Source: Guptibacillus hwajinpoensis
GTDB lineage: Bacteria > Bacillota > Bacilli > Bacillales > Guptibacillaceae
Assembly (NCBI RefSeq): GCF_020524165.1
Contig: NZ_JAIVKU010000004.1
Location: 558,001-622,000 of the forward strand
DNA: 64,000 nt
Direction: 5' to 3'
The position numbers were made by a program, and so were the translations under genes. Below the pieces are notes generated by a model. The model did not search any database and was not told where the DNA came from. It saw nothing but the letters and a program-made list of their open reading frames with translations. Of the stretch, positions 53,285-61,598 are shown one piece after another; positions within the stretch are counted from its first letter, which is position 1; every line of letters begins with the position of its first letter.

Positions 53285-54862
53285 ATGTTTAATAGAATAA
53301 AATCATTCTTTTATAGGTGCATGTGGCCTATCAAGAAATTCAGCTGTGAGATTGGTCCTCTCCCTCCCATGGCTAGACGTGTGAAAGCTTTTATCATCCG
53401 ACTAAAAGCAAGTAAATTTTACAAAAAAATGCGTTTGCAGTCACTCACTTGTAATGGTGATGAGAAAAGATATCCGAACAAGATTGCCAGTTTTTCAAAA
53501 GCTTTACCACATAACGATCTTGGAGAGGTAGATTTAGATGCGTATAACCACTATATAAAGGCTTTGAAATCAGGAGATCCGGATGATTTCGAGAGGATTC
53601 CGCTTGGCGGTGAAAGAAAGCTTGTCAATCCGCAAGCGGCTTACGCTTACGAAATGGCAGGACCTGATAGTCATCAGCTTGTCACCCCACCCCCACCAGT
53701 CTTCAGCAGTGCAGAAGCAGCAGGTGAAATGGTAGAGCTTTACTGGCTGGCTCTTTGTAGGGATGTGCCGTTTACTGATTATGATACGGACCCTTTAACG
53801 ATGGAAGCGGCCGAAGATTTAACGAACCTTTCTGATTTTCGTGGTCCGAAAATGGATGGAAAAGTTACATCTAAAACGTTATTCCGTGGAGATATTCAAG
53901 GTGCTTTGGTGGGACCATACATCTCACAATTCCTATGGAAAGACGTCCCATATGTTTCGAATACCGTCGCCCAACGATACCAGACGACCATTCCGAATGA
54001 TGATCATCTCATATCCTATCCGAATTGGTTGGCCGTTCAAAATGGCTCTGCACCTCCCACTTTTAATGAATTTGACCCTATTCCTCGTTATATCAGAAAT
54101 ATACGAGATTTAGCGGGATACGTTCACCGGGATATTACGGTGGAGGATGGATTGACAGCAGGGCTCATTCTACTCAGCTTTGGCGAGGAAGCATGGGACT
54201 CGAATAATCCTTACCGTAATTCCAATACGCAGATTGGATTTTCAACCTTCGGTGCACCACATGTCTTAGACTTTGTGACAAGAGCAGCCCGACCGGGTTT
54301 GGAAGCTGCATGGTTCCAGAAATGGCTCGTACATCGTCGTTTACGCCCGGAGCAGTTTGGAGGACGTATTCATAATGAATTAATCGGTGCAGCTGATTAT
54401 CCTATTCATCCAGATGTACTAAACTCAGTGGCAGTGACTCGAATTTTTGAAAAATATGAGACATACCTCCTGCCACAGGCATATGAAGAAGGTTGTCCAA
54501 CTCATCCATCATTCCCTGCTGGACACGGTACGTTTATAGGGGCTATGGTTACGATGCTTAAGGCTTTCTTTGATGAATCCTATGTGATCCCTTCTCCTGT
54601 TGTGGCAAGCAGCGATGGTCTTTCACTGGAGCCGTATGAAGGATCTCCCCTTACAGTGGGTGGAGAACTGAATAAATTAGCGATGAATGTTGCCCTTGGA
54701 AGAGACGGAGCAGGTGTACACTATAGCAGTGAAGGACTTAACAGTTTACAGCTTGGAGAACAGGTAGCTATCGGGATCTTACGAGATTATAGAAAAACGT
54801 ATAACGAACAATTTAAAGGCTTCTGTCTAACAAAGTTTGATGGTACCACTATCACCATATAA
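53285..54862 (+). CDS. Vanadium-dependent haloperoxidase (PAP2-like)
   Basis: 525 aa of the vanadium chloroperoxidase/PAP2 phosphatase superfamily, which oxidises halides with hydrogen peroxide. Vanadate-site segments are RRLRPEQFGG, SFPAGHGTFIGAM with the Ser-x-Pro-Ala-Gly-His motif, and NVALGRDGAGVHYSSEG, containing the Arg and His ligands. No signal peptide is clear; the N-terminus is basic (RIKSFFYRCMWPIKKF). I prefer ATG 53285, which follows GTAGGA; ATG 53267 lacks a ribosome site. It stands alone between decayed sequences, suggesting recent gain or isolation. Confidence 0.85.
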   Translation: MFNRIKSFFYRCMWPIKKFSCEIGPLPPMARRVKAFIIRLKASKFYKKMRLQSLTCNGDEKRYPNKIASFSKALPHNDLGEVDLDAYNHYIKALKSGDPDDFERIPLGGERKLVNPQAAYAYEMAGPDSHQLVTPPPPVFSSAEAAGEMVELYWLALCRDVPFTDYDTDPLTMEAAEDLTNLSDFRGPKMDGKVTSKTLFRGDIQGALVGPYISQFLWKDVPYVSNTVAQRYQTTIPNDDHLISYPNWLAVQNGSAPPTFNEFDPIPRYIRNIRDLAGYVHRDITVEDGLTAGLILLSFGEEAWDSNNPYRNSNTQIGFSTFGAPHVLDFVTRAARPGLEAAWFQKWLVHRRLRPEQFGGRIHNELIGAADYPIHPDVLNSVAVTRIFEKYETYLLPQAYEEGCPTHPSFPAGHGTFIGAMVTMLKAFFDESYVIPSPVVASSDGLSLEPYEGSPLTVGGELNKLAMNVALGRDGAGVHYSSEGLNSLQLGEQVAIGILRDYRKTYNEQFKGFCLTKFDGTTITI

Positions 54863-55042
54863 TAAATGGTAACCACTTTATCTATCTACTCTATTATTTT
54901 TATTCGAACGTAATTTACAGAGAGAATGACGATTGAGGAATGAACATGAAGATATGAAAATGAAATCGTACCTGCAGACCATCCATGCTTCACATTCGCA
55001 GTTGGAATGCGGATTTATTATGAAAAAATAATTCCCAGCTTT
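54863..55042. other. Intergenic region after the haloperoxidase gene
   Basis: 180 bases. Bases 54950-55031 can be read in one plus frame as EIVPADHPCFTFAVGMRIYY, with stops upstream; this may be a fragment of a lost gene but I cannot identify it. Confidence 0.3.
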
Positions 55043-55060
55043 TTAAAAAGCTGGCTTTTT
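55035..55060 (+). terminator. Hairpin with T run
   Basis: CCAGCTTTTT/AAAAAGCTGG palindrome followed by CTTTTT. It can end plus-strand transcription from the haloperoxidase gene; it overlaps the end of the minus-strand 55043 frame. Confidence 0.6.
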
Positions 55061-55228
55061 GTTGAGTTCTTTTTTTAAATGATAGCATTGCTCTAAATCA
55101 ATGTCGTAAAAACTTGCTATACCAAGATTGTAATAAAGGACATCATATAACTCTTCTTTAATAGATATATTATTATCCGCCACGATGTCCTTACATTCTT
55201 TGTATATTAGTAATTTCCATAACATCAA
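55043..55228 (-). CDS. Short MazG-like protein, possibly truncated
   Basis: 61 aa. SIKEELYDVLYYNLGIASFY and DIDLEQCYHLKKELNKK resemble the second half of MazG-like NTP pyrophosphohydrolases, where EELADV and the C-terminal K-x3-N-x2-K are conserved. The first metal-binding EExxE helix is missing, so it may be a remnant. ATG 55228 has a usable GCAGGA site, and a TATAAT lies 75 bases upstream on the minus strand (55303-55308), overlapped at -35 by a LexA-like palindrome. Expression is therefore possible. Confidence 0.45.
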   Translation of the reverse strand: MMLWKLLIYKECKDIVADNNISIKEELYDVLYYNLGIASFYDIDLEQCYHLKKELNKKPAF

Positions 55229-55327
55229 TCCTGCACCTAAAATTTAATGAAGAGAAAAAGAGCGTTATCCTCATTGATTACCGCTCATAGAACGTTAGGA
55301 CAATTATATTCAACTTTTTTTATTGAA

Positions 55328-55341
55328 AGAACAAATGTTCT
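55328..55341. promoter_or_regulatory. GAAC-N4-GTTC palindrome 1 (LexA-like)
   Basis: AGAACAAATGTTCT contains GAACAAATGTTC, which fits the Bacillus LexA core GAACRNRYGTTC; only the outer C/G pair differs. It overlaps the -35 region of the minus-strand promoter. Confidence 0.5.
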
Positions 55342-55524
55342 GTCAGGCGATTTATAGCTCTTCTATATAATAACTCTGGTAGTTTTGTACTTCTTTATAT
55401 TAGTTATGAAATCACTTTATAGTTTTTATAAAGTGTAAAGCAATTATCCCTTCTTCTTATTCCATATTCAATGGGGTAGCAGCATTGTTAATTTAAGAAT
55501 CGTGGCCACAGTAATTAATTAACA

Positions 55525-55538
55525 AGAACAAACGTTCT
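55525..55538. promoter_or_regulatory. GAAC-N4-GTTC palindrome 2 (LexA-like)
   Basis: AGAACAAACGTTCT, identical to palindrome 1 except for one central base, 197 bases away and about 90 bases upstream of the -35 of the 55684 operon. It could bind LexA or the regulator encoded at 55684. Confidence 0.5.
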
Positions 55539-55683
55539 CACCTCCGCAAAAAGAGCACTTTTAACTTTAAATGTACTTCTTTATACCTAGTTTGTTGAAT
55601 ATCGGTAATGATGTTCGAAATATATTGAATTATATATTCCGTTAATTTAGAATTATGTTAAGAATTGGTAGGAGGTATTCATA

Positions 55684-56727
55684 ATGGAGCGATTATATTC
55701 CCCACAGCCTGTTGAAACTGTTTCTCTTAAAGTTGAATCTTCCCCTGTTTGGGAAGTAATCCTTGGCATTGCAGGTTTTACGCACGCAAAACTTCGACAT
55801 ACGTTTGAACTGAATGATGACTGGTTGGATCAAGAGAGTCGTATGCCTTCCTCACTTATAAAAAACTTAAAATGGATTGAAGATAACAATACGTGGTATG
55901 GAATGATTATGCTACAAAACAAATTATCCGCTCAAACCATTTCAGATTTTTCGAAAGTCTTACGTGAAATTTCAAAAACTACTTTTTACGATGTGCTTCT
56001 TCCCTATTTTAATCGTGATATAGAGCCAATTCGTAAGGAAGCCGCATTAAATTATGGAAATAGCGAGGTATTTGCAACATATGCAAATTATTTTAGAAAT
56101 CATGAATTTTTAGAAGGCTATGTTCAGTCTCTTGGACGATATGAGTATGAAACGTTATGTAACCACTTAATTGATACGCTACAAGAATGGGAGGCCTTTG
56201 TTCGGCAAGAACCCGAATGGGACAAATGGTGTACTGCCCTTACATATGAGCAGAAGCAACAAAAATCAATTGATCAAACATCTCCCGCTCAAGAAATTGA
56301 ACGCATAACAGGTGGAGTGAAATATACACCAGAGCCATCTATTTGGCACGTAAAGCTCATCCCTCATGTTTCTTATCGACCTTGGGTTTTAGAGCAGCGA
56401 ACGGCGGATACAAAACTCTTTTTTTATCCGATAAATGAAGCGTATTTTCTTGAACGAGGCGTTCCCTCTACTGAATTAGTTCGAGGTCATAAAGCGTTAG
56501 GCGAAGAATTACGACTAAAGCTACTTTATCAGTTATTGCAGCAATCGATGTCGTTACAAGAGATGAGTGTGAAATTCCAGATTTCAAAGACGACATTGCA
56601 TCATCATCTGACGTTGTTAAAATCAGCGAAGTTTATCCGAGTTGAGAAAGGTGTTTATTCTGTACAGATGACGCATCTTAAAGGTTTTTCAGAGAAATTA
56701 ATCAGCTACTTAGAGATTGATTTATGA
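55684..56727 (+). CDS. ArsR-like transcriptional regulator with large N-terminal domain
   Basis: 347 aa. The last 90 residues form a winged helix of ArsR type (LGEELRLKLLYQLLQQ, then MSVKFQISKTTLHHHLTLLK). The first 250 residues have no family I can name with confidence, but resemble the DUF5937-type sensor part found in such regulators. There is no cysteine pair for metal sensing in the helix-turn-helix. GGTAGGAGG precedes the ATG. Its stop overlaps the MFS start (ATGA), so it likely controls that transporter. Confidence 0.82.
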   Translation: MERLYSPQPVETVSLKVESSPVWEVILGIAGFTHAKLRHTFELNDDWLDQESRMPSSLIKNLKWIEDNNTWYGMIMLQNKLSAQTISDFSKVLREISKTTFYDVLLPYFNRDIEPIRKEAALNYGNSEVFATYANYFRNHEFLEGYVQSLGRYEYETLCNHLIDTLQEWEAFVRQEPEWDKWCTALTYEQKQQKSIDQTSPAQEIERITGGVKYTPEPSIWHVKLIPHVSYRPWVLEQRTADTKLFFYPINEAYFLERGVPSTELVRGHKALGEELRLKLLYQLLQQSMSLQEMSVKFQISKTTLHHHLTLLKSAKFIRVEKGVYSVQMTHLKGFSEKLISYLEIDL

Positions 56728-57956
56728 AAAAATATTCACGTGCTTTTCAAGTGCTTTGGATTGGTGAAATGATCTCCGCATTTGGTGGAGCTGCAGGTGG
56801 AATTATCAATGGATTGGTTTTATATGAGGTCACAGGATCACGAGAATGGATGGGTGCTCTCTGGCTTGTTTACTTTATACCTTCTCTTCTATTACAGGGG
56901 TTTAGTGCCCCGTTTTTAAATTTTGTTCGAAAGGAAATGCTCCTACGTCGTTCACAGCTCATTCGCTCTGGTGCGTATTTGTTTCCGCTCTCTGGTTATT
57001 TAATCGGTATCGAGTGGGTTGTCATTGGCTCGTTAATTGCGTTGCAGTGTCTTTTAGGCTTAATTCAACCGATTTATGCGAGTTTATCTTTCTCTATTTT
57101 GCCATCCCTTTGCAAAGATGAAGACCTTGTTGAAGCAAATGGCGTGTTAGAAGGCACTTTACGTCTTATGAGCTTTCTTGCACCTGGTGTCACATCACTC
57201 TTATTACTCTTTGCATCTATACCGGTTATTTATGGTGTTTCTTCACTACTGTTTCTAATGAGTTATTTATCACTTAGACATCTTCCAAAGCTCTCAATGC
57301 CAAAGGACTCGCCTATATGGTCAAAACAATTTTGGTGGGTTGAACTAAAGGCGGGGTATCACGTATTTTTTCGTTTTCCCCAACTGATGAAACTTACTTT
57401 TCTATCCTCAACTGTGCAGTTTGCTGTTGGCGCGACGATGGTTCTTAGCGTCCCTTTTATTCGAAAAGAGCTGCATGGTGACTATTGGGAGTATGCGATT
57501 TTTGCCGGAGCTTTTCCACTTGGTTATGTACTTGGGATGATTCTTTTAACCAAATTACCGAAGTCGAATGTCATGATGTATGTTGGTTTGATTGGTGGAG
57601 GACTTTCCTTCAGTTTGTTATTCCTTGTTGATTCAATCCCATTAGCCTGGTGTTGTGAACTATTTGGCGGCATTCTCTTTCCGTTTTTTAATGCGCAAAG
57701 TTCTGCTGTCTTTCAGCGGGAAGCACCGCGAGAACGTTTAAGTCAGTTAAGCGCCGTCAGACTCCTTTTCTTAAGACTGACGATGCCATTAGGAATACTG
57801 TTTGCTTCAATATTCACTTTAGACCCAAGTGATTTATATGGCATGATAGGGATGATGATTGTTTTACTCGGAGCATTGTTTTTACTAATGTCCGCAGCGA
57901 CGACTGAGGTTACATTTAAGGATAATGATCAGTCTAAAAATGATTTGAATACATAA
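56724..57956 (+). CDS. MFS transporter
   Basis: Major facilitator protein, 410 aa, about twelve helices. It resembles the macrolide-efflux/enterobactin-exporter group (FQVLWIGEMISAFGGAAGG at the start). The first bases overlap the regulator stop by four, showing translational coupling. With a dedicated repressor beside it, it is probably an inducible exporter of a toxic compound. A terminator shared with the convergent gene follows. Confidence 0.87.
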   Translation: MKKYSRAFQVLWIGEMISAFGGAAGGIINGLVLYEVTGSREWMGALWLVYFIPSLLLQGFSAPFLNFVRKEMLLRRSQLIRSGAYLFPLSGYLIGIEWVVIGSLIALQCLLGLIQPIYASLSFSILPSLCKDEDLVEANGVLEGTLRLMSFLAPGVTSLLLLFASIPVIYGVSSLLFLMSYLSLRHLPKLSMPKDSPIWSKQFWWVELKAGYHVFFRFPQLMKLTFLSSTVQFAVGATMVLSVPFIRKELHGDYWEYAIFAGAFPLGYVLGMILLTKLPKSNVMMYVGLIGGGLSFSLLFLVDSIPLAWCCELFGGILFPFFNAQSSAVFQREAPRERLSQLSAVRLLFLRLTMPLGILFASIFTLDPSDLYGMIGMMIVLLGALFLLMSAATTEVTFKDNDQSKNDLNT

Positions 57957-57965
57957 CCCAAATTT

Positions 57966-58002
57966 AAAAGTCACTTCGCCTATTTTGGATAAGTGACTTT
58001 TT
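57966..58002. terminator. Bidirectional terminator
   Basis: AAAAGTCACTT/AAGTGACTTTT stem with a 14-base loop, between the converging MFS and amidohydrolase genes. Confidence 0.85.
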
Positions 58003-58012
58003 GCTATTCTTT

Positions 58013-59152
58013 TTAATTCTTTTGATACTTATCATGCCAATCCTGTTGATCCGCTTCTAAAAGTAATTCCGTCAAAATGTTAGTTCCATAAATCAATGCT
58101 TCTTTATTAAATTGCATCTTTGGATGATGTAATCCAGGTTTTAAATCACAGCCAAGACCAATCATCGTTGAGGCGATCGTAGGGTTTTTTAGTGAATAAA
58201 AGTGAAAATCCTCCGCACCAGGTGATACACACTCTGAGACGACGTGCTCAGGACCTAATGAGGAACTTATCGCTTTCTTCGCAAGGTTTATGGCAACCGC
58301 ATATTTAACAGCCGCAGGAGTGAATCCTGCCACATTGGAAGAAATCTTCGTTTTCGTTAACACTCCAACATTTGTTAGAACATGATTTGTTTGCTCAACA
58401 AGGTTTGTCATTGTCTCATTGGACCTAGCTCTTAAGTCTAGAGTGAACCGGGCTTTGGATGGAATCGAGTTAGAAGCTTCCCCACCTTGAAGTTCTGTAA
58501 TTTTCACAGAATAAGAATCAGTAACATCTAAGCGGATTTGCTGAATGGCTTGTATCATTGTCGCAGCAGCTTCTAGTGGGTTATTTCCCTTTTCTGGACG
58601 AGCTGCATGAGAAGGTATCCCTTCGATCCACCCTTTAATACTTGTTGTTGACCCGTGCGTAATGACAGGAGATGCTTTTCCGAAAGGAATTTCTAGTGCT
58701 GGCCGTAAGTGAATACCTCCAAGAAAGACAACATCATTCAGCGTCTGCTCCTCGATCATTTTTAGCGCACCTTCAGCCGTTTCTTCTGCTGGTTGAAAAA
58801 TAAATCGAATCGTGTGTTTCATTGGATGGCGAACTAGGGCAAGAGCCGCATAAAGAACCATCGTACTATGTGCGTCGTGACCACAAGAGTGATTCGGTCG
58901 CATATTACCATCTACTTCTTGAAGCAAGGCATCCATGTCTGCCCGTAGCGCAATAACATGAGAGCTTTTTCGGTTGAATTCTGCCACAAAACCGAAGTGC
59001 TTCTCAAACGTCTGAATATGATACCCTGCTTGTGATAATTTTTCTCTTAAGTAGCAGGAGGTTTTTTCTTCGTGCCAGCTCGTCTCAGCAAGTTGATGCA
59101 GTTCATTGTAGGTTGTTAAGATTTTATTAGTATGTTCCTCATCAAGGTCCAT
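58013..59152 (-). CDS. M20 family amidohydrolase/metallopeptidase
   Basis: 379 aa, similar to HipO/IAA-amino-acid hydrolases that cut N-acyl or N-aryl amino acids. Metal ligands are visible in CGHDAHST, QPAEET and a C-terminal GLHHPKMQF, with the dimerisation domain between (PSHAARPEKGNNPLEAA). ATG 59152 follows AAAGGAG; the longer frame to 59203 reads through the terminator hairpin of the preceding gene. Substrate unknown. It lies downstream of the VOC gene but separated by a terminator. Confidence 0.9.
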   Translation of the reverse strand: MDLDEEHTNKILTTYNELHQLAETSWHEEKTSCYLREKLSQAGYHIQTFEKHFGFVAEFNRKSSHVIALRADMDALLQEVDGNMRPNHSCGHDAHSTMVLYAALALVRHPMKHTIRFIFQPAEETAEGALKMIEEQTLNDVVFLGGIHLRPALEIPFGKASPVITHGSTTSIKGWIEGIPSHAARPEKGNNPLEAAATMIQAIQQIRLDVTDSYSVKITELQGGEASNSIPSKARFTLDLRARSNETMTNLVEQTNHVLTNVGVLTKTKISSNVAGFTPAAVKYAVAINLAKKAISSSLGPEHVVSECVSPGAEDFHFYSLKNPTIASTMIGLGCDLKPGLHHPKMQFNKEALIYGTNILTELLLEADQQDWHDKYQKN

Positions 59153-59172
59153 CGTATTTCTCCTTTCGAGTG

Positions 59173-59200
59173 AAAAAACACCATCGAATGAACGATGGTG
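59173..59200 (-). terminator. Terminator of the VOC gene
   Basis: CACCATCG/CGATGGTG stem; the A run at 59173-59178 is the U tract on the minus strand. It lies 20 bases before the amidohydrolase start, so some read-through is probable. Confidence 0.85.
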
Positions 59201-59214
59201 CATCGATAAAAAAA

Positions 59215-59601
59215 TCAGTCTTTGTTCGTTTCCATTACCGCAAAATAATTTTCTTCAGGATCTGCAAAGTTAAAAACACGTCCTGAAGGCATAGAAACAA
59301 TTTCCCCGACGGTTATTTTTTGACTCTTAAAACTTTCGTATAAAGAATCTAAATCCTTCGTGTAAAACATAAGTGAGGGTGTACCGAGATTTAATTCAGG
59401 CTCCATTCTAGCTATAAACGCTTTATCATGAAGAACAAGGCTTGTCGCTCCTTCTAAAGATGGTCCAATCTCGATCCATCTCATTCCCCCGTCATTTTCT
59501 TCTTCTGCAATTAAATGAAATCCAACCTTATCTGTCCAAAATGCTAATGCCTCATCCTGATTATCCACGTATAGCATAATTTGACCAATTTGATTGATCA
59601 T
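59215..59601 (-). CDS. VOC (glyoxalase/bleomycin-resistance fold) protein
   Basis: 128 aa with two beta-alpha-beta-beta-beta repeats: QIMLYVDNQDEALAFWTDKVGF and LMFYTKDLDSLYESF, ending FADPEENYFAVME with the usual metal-site glutamate. Members are dioxygenases, isomerases or resistance proteins; this one cannot be assigned. ATG 59601 follows AAAGGGAG. Its own terminator makes it a single-gene unit. Confidence 0.85.
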   Translation of the reverse strand: MINQIGQIMLYVDNQDEALAFWTDKVGFHLIAEEENDGGMRWIEIGPSLEGATSLVLHDKAFIARMEPELNLGTPSLMFYTKDLDSLYESFKSQKITVGEIVSMPSGRVFNFADPEENYFAVMETNKD

Positions 59602-59681
59602 TTCAACACTCCCTTTCATTTAATACGAACACATTCAATCTACCTATTCTACACAGCGATTCGTTGACCTCTTATTAAATG

Positions 59682-59707
59682 AAAAAAAGGAACGGTTTTC
59701 CGTCCCT
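59682..59707 (-). terminator. Terminator of the sigma factor-clpP operon
   Basis: AGGAACGG/CCGTCCCT stem with one G-U pair and a TTTT loop; seven A residues at 59682-59688 give the U tract on the minus strand. Confidence 0.85.
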
Positions 59708-59715
59708 TAAACAAT

Positions 59716-60297
59716 CTATTTTGCTTTTTGAATGATTTCATCGATAATCCCATACTCTTTTGCTTCTTGAGCGCTCATGAAGTAATCCCGGTCCGTATCT
59801 AATGCTACTTTATCAAGTGAATGATTGGTTTTTTCTGCGATAATTTGATTGATATGCTGTCTTAGTTTAAGAATACGTTTTGCTGAGATTTCTAAATCAG
59901 TTGCTTGCCCTCGAGCTCCCCCTAAAGGTTGGTGAATCATGATTTCACTGTTTGGCAAGGCATATCGTTTCCCTTTTGTACCTGCTAGTAATAACATCGC
60001 TCCAAACGAAGCAGCCATTCCTGTACAAATGGTTTTCACATCAGGGGCAATGTAGTGCATCGTATCGTAGATGGCAAATCCTGCTGACGTGGATCCACCC
60101 GGGCTATTAATATAGAGCGAGATATCTTTGTCAGGTTCATCCGCTGCTAAAAATAATAGCTGTGCCACGATGCTGTTTGCCATAGCGTCATTAATTTCAT
60201 CACTAACCATGATAATCCGATCCTTTAACAGCCTTGAGTAAATGTCATACGATCGCTCTCCTCGACTAGATTGTTCGATGACATAAGGTATATTCAT
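59716..60297 (-). CDS. clpP: ATP-dependent Clp protease proteolytic subunit (ClpP paralogue)
   Basis: Serine protease subunit, 193 aa, with the complete catalytic triad: Ser97 in GMAASFGA, His122 in MIHQPLGG, Asp171 in DRDYFM. It forms a two-ring barrel and works with ClpX/ClpC-type ATPases. FGA replaces the usual MGA after the serine. It lies 25 bases after an ECF-type sigma factor gene, with AGGGAGG before the ATG, and shares its transcript. That is not the usual location of the housekeeping clpP, so I read it as a second copy with a regulated role. Confidence 0.92.
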   Translation of the reverse strand: MNIPYVIEQSSRGERSYDIYSRLLKDRIIMVSDEINDAMANSIVAQLLFLAADEPDKDISLYINSPGGSTSAGFAIYDTMHYIAPDVKTICTGMAASFGAMLLLAGTKGKRYALPNSEIMIHQPLGGARGQATDLEISAKRILKLRQHINQIIAEKTNHSLDKVALDTDRDYFMSAQEAKEYGIIDEIIQKAK

Positions 60298-60322
60298 AAC
60301 GTTTCCTCCCTAATCGTGTTTA

Positions 60323-60973
60323 TTATGCAGCAAGTGAGAGGACGTTAGAAGGTGAAGAATGCGTGGTTTTAGGATTAATAAGGATTGGAATCAATGTAAT
60401 TAGCGCGCTTGGATCTTGTATATGAACGGATTTTACAATGACGTGTAACAACATCTGCTGGGTGTCTTCAGACCAGTCATGATCCATTCCTGAATTACAC
60501 AGTTTTCTCATGTTAAGGCGGCTTCTGTTTAATAATGCTTTCACACCGGTATCTGTCATCTTAAGAAGAGCGGCAATTTCTGATATTTTGTATTGAAATG
60601 CTTCTTTCAACACGAAAGTCACGAACTGTTTTGGTGTTAGTTGAGCTAACAGCTTCTCTAGCCATTCTGAGCAAATTTCTTGGTCCACCATAACATCATC
60701 TGGTAAATCAATTTCAGAAAGTAGAGCTTCTTTTTCCTGTTTACGAAGGCGATCGATCCACTCATGATAGGCTATCTTTTTCAGGAGGGCGCTACTCCAA
60801 TGGTCGTGATTTTTGTAGTTCTTTAAAGCTTTATAAATCGTTTCTTGAGCAATTTCTTCTCCATCCCACTTATTCTGAGTCAAATGGTGGCAATACCGAT
60901 AAAGTTTACAAAGCACCTCATCCAAATTTTTCTCATGAACACGTTCATCATTGATCTCCTTATGCAACCTCAT
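60323..60973 (-). CDS. ECF-type RNA polymerase sigma factor
   Basis: 216 aa. Region 2 is YRYCHHLTQNKWDGEEIAQE with the DNA-melting helix following to about residue 90; region 4 (residues 110-158) holds LTPKQFVTFVLKEAFQYKI then SEIAALLKMTDTGVKALLNR. About 55 residues extend beyond region 4, with a hydrophobic LITLIPILI, longer than typical ECF factors. The ribosome site AAGGAG is very close to ATG 60973; TTG 60967 is an alternative. An ECF-style promoter lies 110 bases upstream and clpP is the next gene. No anti-sigma gene is adjacent. Confidence 0.85.
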   Translation of the reverse strand: MRLHKEINDERVHEKNLDEVLCKLYRYCHHLTQNKWDGEEIAQETIYKALKNYKNHDHWSSALLKKIAYHEWIDRLRKQEKEALLSEIDLPDDVMVDQEICSEWLEKLLAQLTPKQFVTFVLKEAFQYKISEIAALLKMTDTGVKALLNRSRLNMRKLCNSGMDHDWSEDTQQMLLHVIVKSVHIQDPSALITLIPILINPKTTHSSPSNVLSLAA

Positions 60974-61071
60974 CACTCCTTATGCCCTCTCATCCTTATA
61001 ACGGATCAAATTAGGAAAAAGATATGGGTGATTTTATTTATTTATAAAATATGCGGGGGCTGTGTTTTTTT

Positions 61072-61097
61072 ATCATAAACGTTTTTACGTTTATGAT
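61072..61097. repeat. Palindrome upstream of the sigma factor gene
   Basis: ATCATAAACG and CGTTTATGAT around TTTTTA. It overlaps the -10 motif of the ECF-style promoter, so it may be an operator or a 5' hairpin. Confidence 0.7.
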
Positions 61098-61112
61098 CAC
61101 GTATTTGTTTCA
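61086..61112 (-). promoter_or_regulatory. Candidate ECF sigma promoter
   Basis: Minus-strand TGAAAC (plus 61107-61112), a 17-base spacer and CGTA (plus 61086-61089). Bacillus ECF promoters of the SigW/SigM type read TGAAAC-N16-CGTA or CGTC; the spacer is one base longer here. It points at the sigma gene, as expected for autoregulation. Confidence 0.55.
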
Positions 61113-61142
61113 AGGAGTAATTTCTCAGGTTACAAATGGTCT

Positions 61143-61174
61143 TAAAATAAAAGCACTCCCACCTGGGAGTGCTT
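61143..61174 (-). terminator. Terminator of the 61178 gene
   Basis: AAGCACTCCC/GGGAGTGCTT stem with an ACCT loop and an A-rich 5' side that becomes TTTTATTTT on the minus strand. Confidence 0.85.
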
Positions 61175-61177
61175 CAC

Positions 61178-61465
61178 TTATCGCAAATCGTCTTTTATAG
61201 CGTTGGTAAATTCAGCGATCGCATCATTATCGATTCCTTGAGCGGATGCCATTTGCTTCAATGCTTCAGGATCTTGCTGTTTAGCCTGTTGAGCATGAGA
61301 TTGCGCCTGATGTGAAGCGTTTTGCTGTGAATGCTGCTGCAGGCCACCAAATCCGTTTTGCATACGGTTGGTAATTGCGTAGGCAGCCGCTCCACCAAGT
61401 GCACTTAATGCCATGACCGTAGCTGTTTTGCCTCTTCCTTTTTGATTACGCTTTTTATGATTCAC
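61178..61465 (-). CDS. Small Gln/Ala-rich membrane-anchored protein
   Basis: 95 aa. A basic N-terminus (NHKKRNQKGRGK) is followed by one weak hydrophobic helix ATVMALSALGGAAAYAI and then a glutamine- and alanine-rich low-complexity part (SQQNASHQAQSHAQQAKQQ), ending with a predicted helix. Not recognised beyond that. Start is GTG 61465 after AAGGAAG. It is a single-gene unit with a terminator. Similar small basic-anchored proteins occur in Bacillaceae, function unknown. Confidence 0.7.
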   Translation of the reverse strand: MNHKKRNQKGRGKTATVMALSALGGAAAYAITNRMQNGFGGLQQHSQQNASHQAQSHAQQAKQQDPEALKQMASAQGIDNDAIAEFTNAIKDDLR

Positions 61466-61598
61466 TTCATGTCACTTCCTTAGATAAAAGTTAAAAGACG
61501 TGTTTCTAATCGTTAGCCACACTGATTAGTTTAAGTCAACTTTCACCTAATATACTGGTTCGTTTTCCCAAGATCATGCTAATCACCGATTATCCTCT

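Larger units (their letters stand above)
55229..55683. other. Divergent intergenic region with two matching palindromes
   Basis: 455 bases, no gene seen. It holds a minus-strand TATAAT (55303-55308), the palindromes at 55328 and 55525, and the promoter of the 55684 operon: TTGAAT (55625-55630), 17 bases, TAGAAT (55648-55653). A small GAGCG/CGCTC hairpin with a T run on the minus strand (about 55250-55281) could be an attenuator of the 55043 gene. Confidence 0.6.
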
